Positions 1 through 6,027 of a stretch of 13,053 nucleotides of DNA are shown here, in pieces (positions within the stretch are counted from its first letter, which is position 1; every line of letters starts with the position of its first letter). The position numbers were made by a program, and so were the translations under genes. The stretch is from positions 1-13,053 of the forward strand of contig DJDY01000040.1 in assembly GCA_002435585.1 (NCBI GenBank). The letters are read 5' to 3'. The notes beneath the pieces were generated by a model. It was given only the letters and a program-made list of their open reading frames with translations. It did no database searches and had not been told where the DNA came from. This stretch comes from Lachnospira sp. UBA5912 (GTDB lineage Bacteria; Bacillota; Clostridia; Lachnospirales; Lachnospiraceae).

Positions 1-63
1 TATATGAGAAAAGCAGGTGCGTATACATCAACAATGCCAGAAGCTTCGCTTGGATATTTCTAA
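1..63 (+). CDS. C-terminal tail of an unidentified protein (partial)
   Basis: Frame 1 is open from the first base to a TAA at 61-63 and encodes about 20 residues ending in EASLGYF. Codon use resembles that of the genes downstream, and no other frame fits better, so this is probably the 3' end of a gene lying mostly outside the window. The piece is too short to assign a family. An internal ATG at position 4 has no ribosome site, so a separate micro-gene is less likely. Confidence 0.4.
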   Translation, partial: YMRKAGAYTSTMPEASLGYF

Positions 64-77
64 GACTTTTCATATCT

Positions 78-211
78 GTAGTGGCAACTGCCGCTACCGT
101 TCGATATGGGACGTCCTTGTCCCATATCTCACTTCAACAGACATCCGTGTCTTATATCGTCCGTTCGTCGCTTATCAGTGACTTCACTAAACAGTAATTT
201 AACTAAACTGT
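78..211. repeat. Block of consecutive small hairpins, possible intergenic repeat or structured RNA
   Basis: This is the main non-coding stretch before the hydrogenase and is visibly more GC-rich than the flanking intergenic DNA. It holds a row of inverted repeats: 78-85/90-97 (8 bp with one G-U pair, loop AACT), 103-112/119-128 (10 bp perfect, loop GTCCTT), 139-143/148-152 (loop TCCG), 177-180/185-188 (loop ACTT) and 191-195/207-211. The 7-mer CCGTTCG occurs at 97-103 and 161-167. None of the hairpins is followed by a T-run on either strand, so they do not look like ordinary terminators. The strand and function are unknown. A mobile intergenic repeat or an RNA element are the two options I consider. 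Confidence 0.45.
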
Positions 212-255
212 AAAAAATGCTAATTAAAAATTTAACAAATTCCTCCATAAACCCC

Positions 256-283
256 TTTAATCTTAAAATATATATGTTATACT
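256..283 (+). promoter_or_regulatory. Putative promoter of the hydrogenase gene
   Basis: TTTAAT (256-261), a 16-bp spacer and TATACT (278-283) preceded by an extended -10 TG at 275-276. The extended -10 compensates for a weak -35. Transcription would begin near 290, giving a leader of about 80 nt before the ATG at 370. A second TATAAT at 313-318 has no convincing -35. Confidence 0.5.
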
Positions 284-354
284 ATGTAAGATAAAGGCTA
301 TTATATGAAACGTATAATAATTACACAATGCCAATTGATAAACGATATACCAAC

Positions 355-360
355 AGGAGG
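355..360 (+). promoter_or_regulatory. Ribosome binding site deciding the hydrogenase start
   Basis: A perfect AGGAGG lies 9 nt upstream of ATG 370. The upstream in-frame ATG at 328 has no such site, and the 14 residues it would add have no visible family similarity, so 370 is taken as the start. Confidence 0.85.
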
Positions 361-369
361 AAACACATT

Positions 370-1842
370 ATGTTATCAACAGACGCTAATATATTAAAGA
401 TAAAGCATGAAATATTATATCAGGTTGCAAAGCTTGCTTATGCGGGACAGCTTGAGGAGAAGAAAGAAGAACTTCCTTATGAACTCCTTCCTGGACCACA
501 GGCTAAATATAGATGTTGTGTATATAAGGAAAGAGAAGTTGTAAGACAAAGAATAAGACTTGCTGAAGGTAAATGTCCGTCAGAGACACCTAAGACGGGT
601 AAGGATAATGTAGTGCAGGTAATCGAAGCAGCATGTGCTGACTGTCCACTTTCACATTATATAGTAACAGATAACTGCAGGAAGTGTATGGCTAAAGCCT
701 GTCAGCAGGCATGTAAGTTCGGTGCGGTATCTATGGGGCGTGACAGGGCATATATTGACCCGGATAAGTGCAAGGAGTGTGGTCAGTGCGCTAAAGCCTG
801 TCCATATAATGCCATAGCTGATCTTATAAGACCATGTAAGAAGATATGTCCGGTTGGTGCCATTACTATGGATGAGAATGGTATCTGCGAGATAGATGAC
901 AGCAAGTGTATCAAGTGCGGTCAGTGTATACATGCCTGTCCATTTGGTGCAATAGGCTCTAAGACAGATATAGTAGATGTTATCAGGGATATGAAAGCTG
1001 GAAAGAGAGTTGTAGCTATGGTAGCACCAGCAATAGAAGGTTCGTTTGGTGCCGATATTACCATGGATAGTATCAGAACAGCCTGCAAAAAGATTGGTTT
1101 TGATGATATGTATGAGGTGGCTCTTGGCGGAGACCTTACAGCAGGTTCAGAAGCTAAAGAATGGCTTGAGGCAAACAAAGAGGGCAAAAAGATGACAACA
1201 TCATGTTGTCCTGCATTTGTCAATATGATTAAGAAGCATTTTCCAGAGCTTAAGGATAATATTTCAACAACAGTATCACCTATGTGTGCAGTGTCACGTA
1301 TGTTAAAGGCCAAGGACCCAGAGGTTGTTACAGTATTCGTAGGACCTTGTATTGCAAAGAAGGATGAAAGAAGAGATACTTCAATAGAAGGCAATGCTAA
1401 TTATGTGCTTACTATAGGTGAGTTCAGGGCCATGCTTAGAGCTAAGGGCGTAAAGATAGAGCCAGAGGCTAATGCAAACCAGCAGGCAAGTGTATATGGT
1501 AAGAGATTCGGTAATGGCGGTGGAGTAACAGCTGCTGTTCTTGAGTGTATGAAAGAACTTGGCGAGGATCCATCTAAATTCACAGTGGAAAAATGTTCTG
1601 GTGGAACAGAATGTAAGAAAGCACTTACATTACTTAAGATGGGCAGACTTTCAGCAGACTTTGTAGAAGGTATGGCATGTGAGGGAGGATGTGTAGGTGG
1701 TCCTAGCCATCATCATTCTAACAAGAATGAAGCTCTTGTTGCCAAAGACAGGGATAAGCTTTTATCAGAGGCTGATTCGCGTGGTGTATATGAGAATCTT
1801 AAGAATTATGAGACAGATGGTTTCTCTATGCACAGATGCTAA
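370..1842 (+). CDS. [FeFe] hydrogenase, group B-type, monomeric
   Basis: This 490-aa cytosolic iron-sulfur enzyme is expected to couple ferredoxin oxidation and reduction to H2 evolution or uptake in anaerobic fermentation. An N-terminal extension (about 1-85) is followed by cysteine-rich ferredoxin-like sequence (about 89-200). Two complete CxxCxxCxxxC motifs are visible (134-144 and 180-190), with further cysteine groups at 89-92, 103-115 and 156-160. The H-cluster domain carries all three signatures: TSCCPAF (277-283; Cys279 as the expected proton-transfer residue, Cys280 as a ligand), GPCIAKKDE (Cys327) and EGMACEGGC (Cys437 and Cys441). TSCCPA and the GGCVGGPSHHH end, instead of GGGQP, fit group B rather than the classical group A enzyme. 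The gene starts at AGGAGG-preceded ATG 370. The NUDIX gene follows after 40 bp with no terminator, so co-transcription is plausible. Assignment as an [FeFe] hydrogenase is firm, the subgroup fairly so, and the direction of catalysis is inference. Confidence 0.93.
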   Translation: MLSTDANILKIKHEILYQVAKLAYAGQLEEKKEELPYELLPGPQAKYRCCVYKEREVVRQRIRLAEGKCPSETPKTGKDNVVQVIEAACADCPLSHYIVTDNCRKCMAKACQQACKFGAVSMGRDRAYIDPDKCKECGQCAKACPYNAIADLIRPCKKICPVGAITMDENGICEIDDSKCIKCGQCIHACPFGAIGSKTDIVDVIRDMKAGKRVVAMVAPAIEGSFGADITMDSIRTACKKIGFDDMYEVALGGDLTAGSEAKEWLEANKEGKKMTTSCCPAFVNMIKKHFPELKDNISTTVSPMCAVSRMLKAKDPEVVTVFVGPCIAKKDERRDTSIEGNANYVLTIGEFRAMLRAKGVKIEPEANANQQASVYGKRFGNGGGVTAAVLECMKELGEDPSKFTVEKCSGGTECKKALTLLKMGRLSADFVEGMACEGGCVGGPSHHHSNKNEALVAKDRDKLLSEADSRGVYENLKNYETDGFSMHRC

Positions 1843-1882
1843 GTATATATTTTATTTTATCTTTATATAAGGAAATGTATTT

Positions 1883-2449
1883 ATGAAATATGATGGAATT
1901 AAAAAGATTCTGGATGGCAGGTTTATAAGCAGATATGATGTTACCTACACGACAGAGGATAACAAAACCAAGGTATATGAGATTATAAGCCGTAATAAAA
2001 ACATAACGTCCATAGAGGATCTAAAGAATCAGTCACCGGATGGTGTTGTTATAGTGGTAACAGAGATGACTGGTGAGAATATTCTTTTAAACAGGGAATA
2101 CAGAATGGCTGTTGGTGATTATGTATACAATTTCCCGGCTGGTCTTATAGATGCAGGCGAGACACCACAGATAGCAGCAGCAAGAGAGCTTAAGGAGGAA
2201 ACAGGGCTTGACCTTATAAGCATCGAGGATACACTGTATGACAGTTATAGTGCTATTGGCTTTTCCAACGAAACTAACAGGGTTGTCATAGGAAAAGCAG
2301 ATGGTACATTTGCTAAAAGTACATCAACAGTAGAAGAAATATCGGCAGCGTGGTATAATAAGGCACAAGTAAGAAAGCTCCTAGAGAATAACAGATTTGC
2401 AGCAAGAACACAGGCATTCTGTTATATGTGGGCAAAGAATGGAGATTAA
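1883..2449 (+). CDS. NUDIX hydrolase, ADP-ribose pyrophosphatase-like
   Basis: A 188-aa soluble protein with a perfect NUDIX box at residues 87-109: G87, E93, R101-E102, E105-E106 and G108-L109, matching GX5EX7REUXEEXGU. These glutamates bind the divalent metal and the diphosphate. The N-terminal beta-rich half (about 15-60) and the preceding NFPAG strand resemble the ADP-ribose/nucleoside-diphosphate-sugar pyrophosphatase subgroup, which cleaves ADP-ribose to AMP and ribose 5-phosphate. The exact substrate cannot be read from sequence. AAGGAA (1869-1874) lies 8 nt before the ATG. The stop is only 5 nt before the next gene's ATG, and that gene's ribosome site overlaps this coding end, so the two are almost certainly co-transcribed and may be translationally coupled. 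Confidence 0.88.
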   Translation: MKYDGIKKILDGRFISRYDVTYTTEDNKTKVYEIISRNKNITSIEDLKNQSPDGVVIVVTEMTGENILLNREYRMAVGDYVYNFPAGLIDAGETPQIAAARELKEETGLDLISIEDTLYDSYSAIGFSNETNRVVIGKADGTFAKSTSTVEEISAAWYNKAQVRKLLENNRFAARTQAFCYMWAKNGD

Positions 2450-2454
2450 CTGCT

Positions 2455-3207
2455 ATGAAAAGATTAAGAATAACAGCCATGGTTACTGCTTTAGCGGTAT
2501 TGCTGTGCATGTCGGTTGTATTATCAGGATGCAGGAAGAAGTATCAGGAGATTGCATTGTATAAATATACAGAAAATACAGATGGTACATTGACTATTAC
2601 AGAACTTACTGATAAGGGAAAGTCTGAATATGAGCTTACGATTCCATCCGAGCTTGATGGTAAGAAAGTTACATCTATAGGTGATGGAGCACTCAGGGAT
2701 GATGTTATTATTAAAAAAGTCGTAATAGAAGATGGAATCGATTATATAGGTTCTAATGCTTTTTTATCATGCTATAATCTTTCTGATATAGATATACCGC
2801 AGTCGGTAACTGACATAGGAACGAATGCATTTACCGAGACGGCATGGTATGAAGCACAGTTATCTGTATCAAAAGACATAATTATTAATAACGTCTTATA
2901 TGAAGCAGATGATTCTTATGATAATTATGTGGTTAAGGATGGCGTTATAACGATTGCATCAGGAGTGTTTTATAATAACACCAGTCTGCATATGGTGACA
3001 ATACCAGCATCTGTAAAAAGTATAGGAACCAATGCATTTGCAGGTTGTAGTAACCTGACAGATATAACACTTCCAGATGGTCTTGAGAATATAGGATATG
3101 GAGCGTTTGCAGGCAGTGGTATTAAAGAGCTGACAGTACCTAAGAGTGTCAAGACAATAGGTCAGGATGCATTTCTTGGAATAGATAAAGTTAATATGAA
3201 TAAGTAA
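2455..3207 (+). CDS. Lipoprotein with BspA-like leucine-rich repeats
   Basis: A 250-aa secreted, lipid-anchored protein. Residues 1-25 are a lipoprotein signal peptide: a basic start (MKRLR), a hydrophobic core, and the lipobox LSGC with Cys26 as the modified residue. After a linker the chain shows the Treponema/BspA type of leucine-rich repeat (LRR_5), with recurring units such as SIGDGAL, YIGSNAF, DIGTNAF, SIGTNAF, NIGYGAF and TIGQDAF separated by I/L-x-IP or V-P-x-SV strands. Such domains mediate surface adhesion or protein binding; the partner here is unknown. Start 2455 is preferred because GGAG at 2441-2444 is 10 nt upstream and because the upstream alternative (2428) would bury the signal peptide. 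It is the last gene of the NUDIX unit, and no gene follows on this strand before the terminator at 3352. Confidence 0.87.
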   Translation: MKRLRITAMVTALAVLLCMSVVLSGCRKKYQEIALYKYTENTDGTLTITELTDKGKSEYELTIPSELDGKKVTSIGDGALRDDVIIKKVVIEDGIDYIGSNAFLSCYNLSDIDIPQSVTDIGTNAFTETAWYEAQLSVSKDIIINNVLYEADDSYDNYVVKDGVITIASGVFYNNTSLHMVTIPASVKSIGTNAFAGCSNLTDITLPDGLENIGYGAFAGSGIKELTVPKSVKTIGQDAFLGIDKVNMNK

Positions 3208-3351
3208 ATGTATGTGCAGATATCAATTGGCAGATGTGCCATAAATAATTTAGCAATCATTTTAATCAGATAAATATAGTGAATACAGTATATGCTTTGA
3301 TAGCAGCTTATAAGACTGTGTTTGAAAGATGGAATATGAGTAGTTAATAAT

Positions 3352-3417
3352 AAAACAGCAGACCTTAAAGGATATGATATAACTGGTTATTATATATTTA
3401 AGGTCTGCTGTTTTTTT
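3352..3417. terminator. Bidirectional intrinsic terminator between lipoprotein and kdgF
   Basis: An 18-bp perfect inverted repeat (3352-3369 with 3397-3414) encloses a 27-nt loop. On the + strand it runs into a T7 tract (3411-3417); on the - strand the A-run at 3352-3355 supplies a U tract. It lies between convergent genes, so it serves both. The 144 bp between the lipoprotein stop and this stem hold no supportable gene. Confidence 0.85.
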
Positions 3418-3439
3418 ATTATTGTGAAAATTAAAAAAA

Positions 3440-3763
3440 TTATTTAAGAAAGTCCTGTCGCATTGGGTTGAATACATCAACGAGAATACCATCTTCAAGA
3501 GCAGTAACCCCGTGTTCTACATTAGAAGGCATGTATACACTGTCTCCCTGGTTAACAACCTTTGTTTCCCCACCGATAGTGAATTCGAAGCTTCCTTTGG
3601 CAATATAAGTTATCTGAAGGTGTTCATGCTTATGAAAGTTGCCTTTAGAGCCCTTCTTAAACGTGATTTCACACATCATAAGTTCATCTGAATAGCAGAG
3701 AATTTTTCTTGTAACTCCTGGTTCACAGTCTGTAGGAATAACATCTTTATTATATTTAAACAT
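3440..3763 (-). CDS. kdgF: KdgF-like cupin, unsaturated uronate linearisation
   Basis: A 107-aa single-domain cupin. KdgF proteins convert the ring form of 4,5-unsaturated galacturonate/uronate, released from pectin or alginate, to the linear keto-deoxy sugar that feeds the 2-keto-3-deoxygluconate route. Family features visible here are the opening GVTRKIL segment, the metal-binding HxH (His44 and His46), Gln50 and His84 (four-ligand cupin site), the GDSVYMPSNVEHGV strand pair, and the closing DVFNPMRQDF. In that last segment Asp96, Phe98 and Arg102 have the spacing of the catalytic residues I recall for Yersinia KdgF. GAGG lies 6 nt before the ATG. It is a single-gene unit with its own promoter on the - strand. 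The GH105 enzyme in the same window makes its expected substrate. A generic sugar-binding cupin remains the alternative. Confidence 0.78.
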   Translation of the reverse strand: MFKYNKDVIPTDCEPGVTRKILCYSDELMMCEITFKKGSKGNFHKHEHLQITYIAKGSFEFTIGGETKVVNQGDSVYMPSNVEHGVTALEDGILVDVFNPMRQDFLK

Positions 3764-3777
3764 ATTTTGCCTCGTTT

Positions 3778-3798
3778 CTGCGCATATAGACTATGCAG
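3778..3798 (-). promoter_or_regulatory. Imperfect palindrome in the kdgF leader
   Basis: Arms 3782-3786 and 3792-3796 (GCATA/TATGC) around a 5-nt spacer are flanked by CTGC (3778-3781) and GCAG (3795-3798). It sits just downstream of the expected start of transcription and a few bases ahead of the ribosome site, where either a repressor or an RNA hairpin could act. The role is inferred from position only. Confidence 0.35.
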
Positions 3799-3812
3799 CT
3801 TTTTATTTATTT

Positions 3813-3841
3813 ATTATAATTGCGAAGCATTTGTTTTTCAA
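3813..3841 (-). promoter_or_regulatory. Strong sigma-A-type promoter of kdgF
   Basis: Read on the - strand: TTGAAA (3841-3836), a 17-bp spacer and a perfect TATAAT (3818-3813). The leader from the predicted start to the ATG is about 45 nt. This is among the best promoter matches in the window. Confidence 0.72.
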
Positions 3842-3975
3842 TATGATAACTTGCATTGATTACTATATTATAAAGATTTATTGTGTTATAGTAGTGTGAG
3901 CAGGGATGATTATTGATTAAAAGGTAAGCAGCTGGAATGTCACAATATATGTATGTTTTATTAAAAAAGTTGCAG

Positions 3976-4039
3976 ATGGCATGAAAAGATGTGAAAAAAG
4001 TAAAAATTCTAATGGCAAAAAAGATGTGTAAAAAGTAAA
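3976..4039 (+). repeat. Two imperfect direct repeats upstream of the ydcF-like gene
   Basis: Copies at 3976-4004 and 4012-4039 both read ATGGC, an A-rich step, AAGATGTG, then AAAAAGTAAA, with one substitution in the shared 17-base core and a small indel near the left side. The period is about 36 bp. The second copy ends 39 bp before the ATG. The rest of the 315-bp gap between kdgF and this gene (3764-4078) holds the kdgF promoter and no convincing promoter for the + strand gene. Confidence 0.5.
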
Positions 4040-4078
4040 TACGATTAAATTTTAAATATAAAAAGGAATAAGAAGAAT

Positions 4079-4825
4079 ATGAGAATAGTTTGTCTTTTAA
4101 TGGCGGTTTTATGTCTGGCATATTATATAAGGTGTGCCACTTATGCAGGTGTGAAATCTTCATTTATATGGATATGGCTTATAGGTACAGCATGTTTTGT
4201 GTTGTTATATGTGTTTGGACTGCTTGATGCAAAGAATATATATGTTTTTCCACCAGTTGTTAAATACATAGCATGTGCACTTATAGGCACTGGTTTTACG
4301 CTGTTTATAATACTTGAAATGTGCATAATATTAAGTATGAAGCAGAAACCAGGGGATAAATGCAGATATATTATTGTATTAGGGTGTCAGATAAGAGGTG
4401 ACAGAGTGACGAAATCACTTAGAAAACGTCTTGATGCAGCATATGATTATGCTGTAGTAAATCCTGATACCACGATAATTGTTTCGGGAGGTCAGGGAAA
4501 AGGCGAGAATAAAACAGAGGCACTTGCCATGTATGAGTATTTATGTGAAAAGGGCATAAGTCCTGAACGTATAGTCATGGAAGATAAATCAACAGATACC
4601 AATGAAAACATGTTATATTCGAGAAGGTATATAGATGACTATGATGCATTAACAGGCATAGTCACGAACAACTTTCACATATTCCGGGCAAAGCTTCTTG
4701 CAAGAGGAAAAGGACTTAAACACATATGCGGAATACCAGCACAGAGTGATGAAGTGCTTTTTATAAACTATATGGTAAGAGAAGCCATAGGAATAGTGAA
4801 AGATTTCGTGTGTGGTAATTATTAA
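4079..4825 (+). CDS. DUF218/YdcF-family membrane protein
   Basis: A 248-aa protein with three hydrophobic segments (about 3-20, 27-48 and 61-86) followed by a DUF218 domain (about 97-235). Family marks are YIIVLGCQI (97-105), the VSGGQG turn (135-140), the acidic/Asn-rich STDTNENM (171-178), and VTNNFHIFRA (195-204). DUF218 proteins (YdcF, SanA, ElyC) are linked to envelope integrity in enteric bacteria, and E. coli YdcF has been reported to bind S-adenosylmethionine; the reaction in Firmicutes is not established. The membrane segments place the domain at the inner face or just outside the membrane, and I cannot decide the topology. AAGGAA (4063-4068) is 10 nt before the ATG. It stands alone, with the convergent patatin gene starting 12 bp after its stop. 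Confidence 0.82.
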   Translation: MRIVCLLMAVLCLAYYIRCATYAGVKSSFIWIWLIGTACFVLLYVFGLLDAKNIYVFPPVVKYIACALIGTGFTLFIILEMCIILSMKQKPGDKCRYIIVLGCQIRGDRVTKSLRKRLDAAYDYAVVNPDTTIIVSGGQGKGENKTEALAMYEYLCEKGISPERIVMEDKSTDTNENMLYSRRYIDDYDALTGIVTNNFHIFRAKLLARGKGLKHICGIPAQSDEVLFINYMVREAIGIVKDFVCGNY

Positions 4826-4836
4826 CAAGCTGGTTA

Positions 4837-5697
4837 TTAATGTCCCAGGTTAAAAAAGCTTCTGATGTCATTAAGCTTTTCATATCCCTGGTTATATCCA
4901 TCGTTATACATAGACAGGATTTTGTTCTTATCTTTTTCCAGTCTTGAGAATCCTTTGCTTACAGTTGGTCGTATAATCATGACTTTGCCTTCTTTTTCGT
5001 ATTCATCAAGTTTATGAAGGCATTCGTTATATCTTTTGGCACGTGATAACATAACTTTAGTAAGCTCTGGATATTTTTTTTCATAAGTTCTGGCTATTGC
5101 TTTTGTAGAGCCTGATGTTTTCTTGGTATAACCGGCTTCTCTTGTAAGAATAACTAATACTTTGTCGCAGCCATCTTCAAAAGCTCTTTTGAAAGGAATG
5201 GAATCAGTAAGTCCTCCATCCATATATGGAATGTCATTAATCATAATAGGTGGGAACAGCATAGGAAGGGCACATGTTGCTCTTAATACTGTGTTAGTGT
5301 GGTCATCTCCTGTGTACTTCATATATTCCGGCTCGCCGGTAAGAATATTGGTTACGACACAGTAAAAATCCCCCTTATATTTCTTAAATGCTTCATAATC
5401 ATAAAGATTGAGCTCGTTAGGTATAGTTTCATATGAAAAATCAAGTCCGTATATAGCTTTATTCTCTTTATCAAGCATATTGCCAACACCAAGATAACGC
5501 TTGTCATTTCTATATTTCATAAGTACATCAAGATTACGTCCAGGTTGTCTTGAAGCCATAGATACACCATAAGCTGCACCTGCGGAAACTCCAATCATAT
5601 AATCGGGCATAATATTATTTTCAACAAGGGCATCCATAACACCACACGAAAATATTGTCCTGAATGCACCACCTTCAAATACAATTCCTGTTTTCAT
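4837..5697 (-). CDS. Patatin-like phospholipase (YjjU-type)
   Basis: A 286-aa cytosolic or membrane-peripheral serine hydrolase. Patatin-like enzymes use a Ser-Asp dyad to deacylate lipids. The sequence shows the oxyanion-hole loop EGGAF (8-12), the nucleophile elbow GVSAG (36-40, Ser38) and the DGG motif with Asp160 as the second dyad residue. The C-terminal DUF6363-like part (about 200-286) is rich in Lys and Glu, as is usual in the YjjU/YlbK group. CTCCTTT on the + strand gives AAAGGAG 6 nt before the ATG (5697). It is a single gene with its own promoter, divergent from the 555-aa membrane protein. The true lipid substrate is unknown. Confidence 0.88.
   Translation of the reverse strand: MKTGIVFEGGAFRTIFSCGVMDALVENNIMPDYMIGVSAGAAYGVSMASRQPGRNLDVLMKYRNDKRYLGVGNMLDKENKAIYGLDFSYETIPNELNLYDYEAFKKYKGDFYCVVTNILTGEPEYMKYTGDDHTNTVLRATCALPMLFPPIMINDIPYMDGGLTDSIPFKRAFEDGCDKVLVILTREAGYTKKTSGSTKAIARTYEKKYPELTKVMLSRAKRYNECLHKLDEYEKEGKVMIIRPTVSKGFSRLEKDKNKILSMYNDGYNQGYEKLNDIRSFFNLGH
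4854..4880. terminator. Weak AT-rich terminator-like hairpin inside the patatin 3' end
   Basis: AAAAGCTT (4854-4861) pairs perfectly with AAGCTTTT (4873-4880). On the - strand the stem runs into a T6 tract, and on the + strand into TTTT. It lies inside the last codons of the patatin gene, and the convergent genes have only 11 bp between their stops. It could serve as an overlapping terminator, but with two G-C pairs it would be weak. Confidence 0.28.
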
Positions 5698-5738
5698 ACA
5701 ATTCTCCTTTATGTATATTTTGTGTAGTTAATACTATC

Positions 5739-5766
5739 ATTTTATTCTTATATGAGTAAAAGTCAA
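5739..5766 (-). promoter_or_regulatory. Promoter of the patatin-like gene
   Basis: Read on the - strand: TTGACT (5766-5761), a 16-bp spacer and TAAAAT (5744-5739), about 40 bp before the ATG. The -35 lies inside the first of two direct repeats (5749-5791), which makes those repeats candidate operator sites. Confidence 0.6.
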
Positions 5767-5791
5767 GCCAGGTATATGAGTAAAGTCAGGC
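5749..5791. repeat. Imperfect direct repeats overlapping the patatin promoter
   Basis: TATATGAGTAAAAGTCAAGC (5749-5768) and TATATGAGTAAAGTCAGGC (5773-5791) differ by one base deletion and one substitution, and repeat with a 24-bp period. The first copy covers the -35 of the - strand promoter. Direct repeats at about two helical turns suit a dimeric or paired-site regulator. Confidence 0.5.
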
Positions 5792-5841
5792 TTTGATTGA
5801 GTGAGCACTGATATTAATATATGTGGTGATATGATAATAGT

Positions 5842-5870
5842 TTGACAAGCGAAAGATTATATATTAGTAT
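5842..5870 (+). promoter_or_regulatory. Promoter of the 555-aa membrane protein gene
   Basis: A perfect TTGACA (5842-5847), a 17-bp spacer and TAGTAT (5865-5870). Transcription would start in or beside the inverted repeat 5871-5892, leaving a leader of about 150 nt to the ATG at 6028. Confidence 0.6.
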
Positions 5871-5892
5871 ATAAACAATAACAATTGTTTAT
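5871..5892 (+). promoter_or_regulatory. Inverted repeat at the predicted transcription start, operator candidate
   Basis: ATAAACAA (5871-5878) and TTGTTTAT (5885-5892) form a perfect 8-bp inverted repeat with a 6-bp spacer, directly after the -10. Further on, 5942-5946/5954-5958 (ATCAG/CTGAT) is a second small inverted repeat in the leader. No gene can be supported in the 5871-6027 leader. Confidence 0.4.
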
Positions 5893-6027
5893 AATATGTG
5901 TTGTGAATTAAGCACCATACCTATATCAGATATGTATGCAGATCAGATATATGCTGATGAAACAGAATGAGAAATTATCAGGACAGCCATATTTTAATGA
6001 TACAGGCATGGCGGAAGTGAGGAAAAT

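Noticed and set aside
106..213. 35-codon open frame inside the hairpin block
   Set aside because: It has no ribosome site, is dominated by the inverted repeats and shows codon use unlike the neighbouring genes. The structure explains the sequence better.
328..369. Upstream in-frame ATG for the hydrogenase
   Set aside because: It lacks a ribosome site, whereas ATG 370 has a perfect AGGAGG at good spacing.
305..397. Possible upstream open frame overlapping the hydrogenase start
   Set aside because: No ribosome site is present, and the frame runs into the coding region without conserved features. It is likely chance.
3208..3273. 21-codon open frame after the lipoprotein
   Set aside because: It has no ribosome site, and nothing marks it as coding.
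5896..6020. Two tiny open frames (24 and 17 codons) overlapping at ATGA in the leader of the 555-aa gene
   Set aside because: The ATGA overlap looked like translational coupling, but neither start has a ribosome site and the peptides have no recognisable character.
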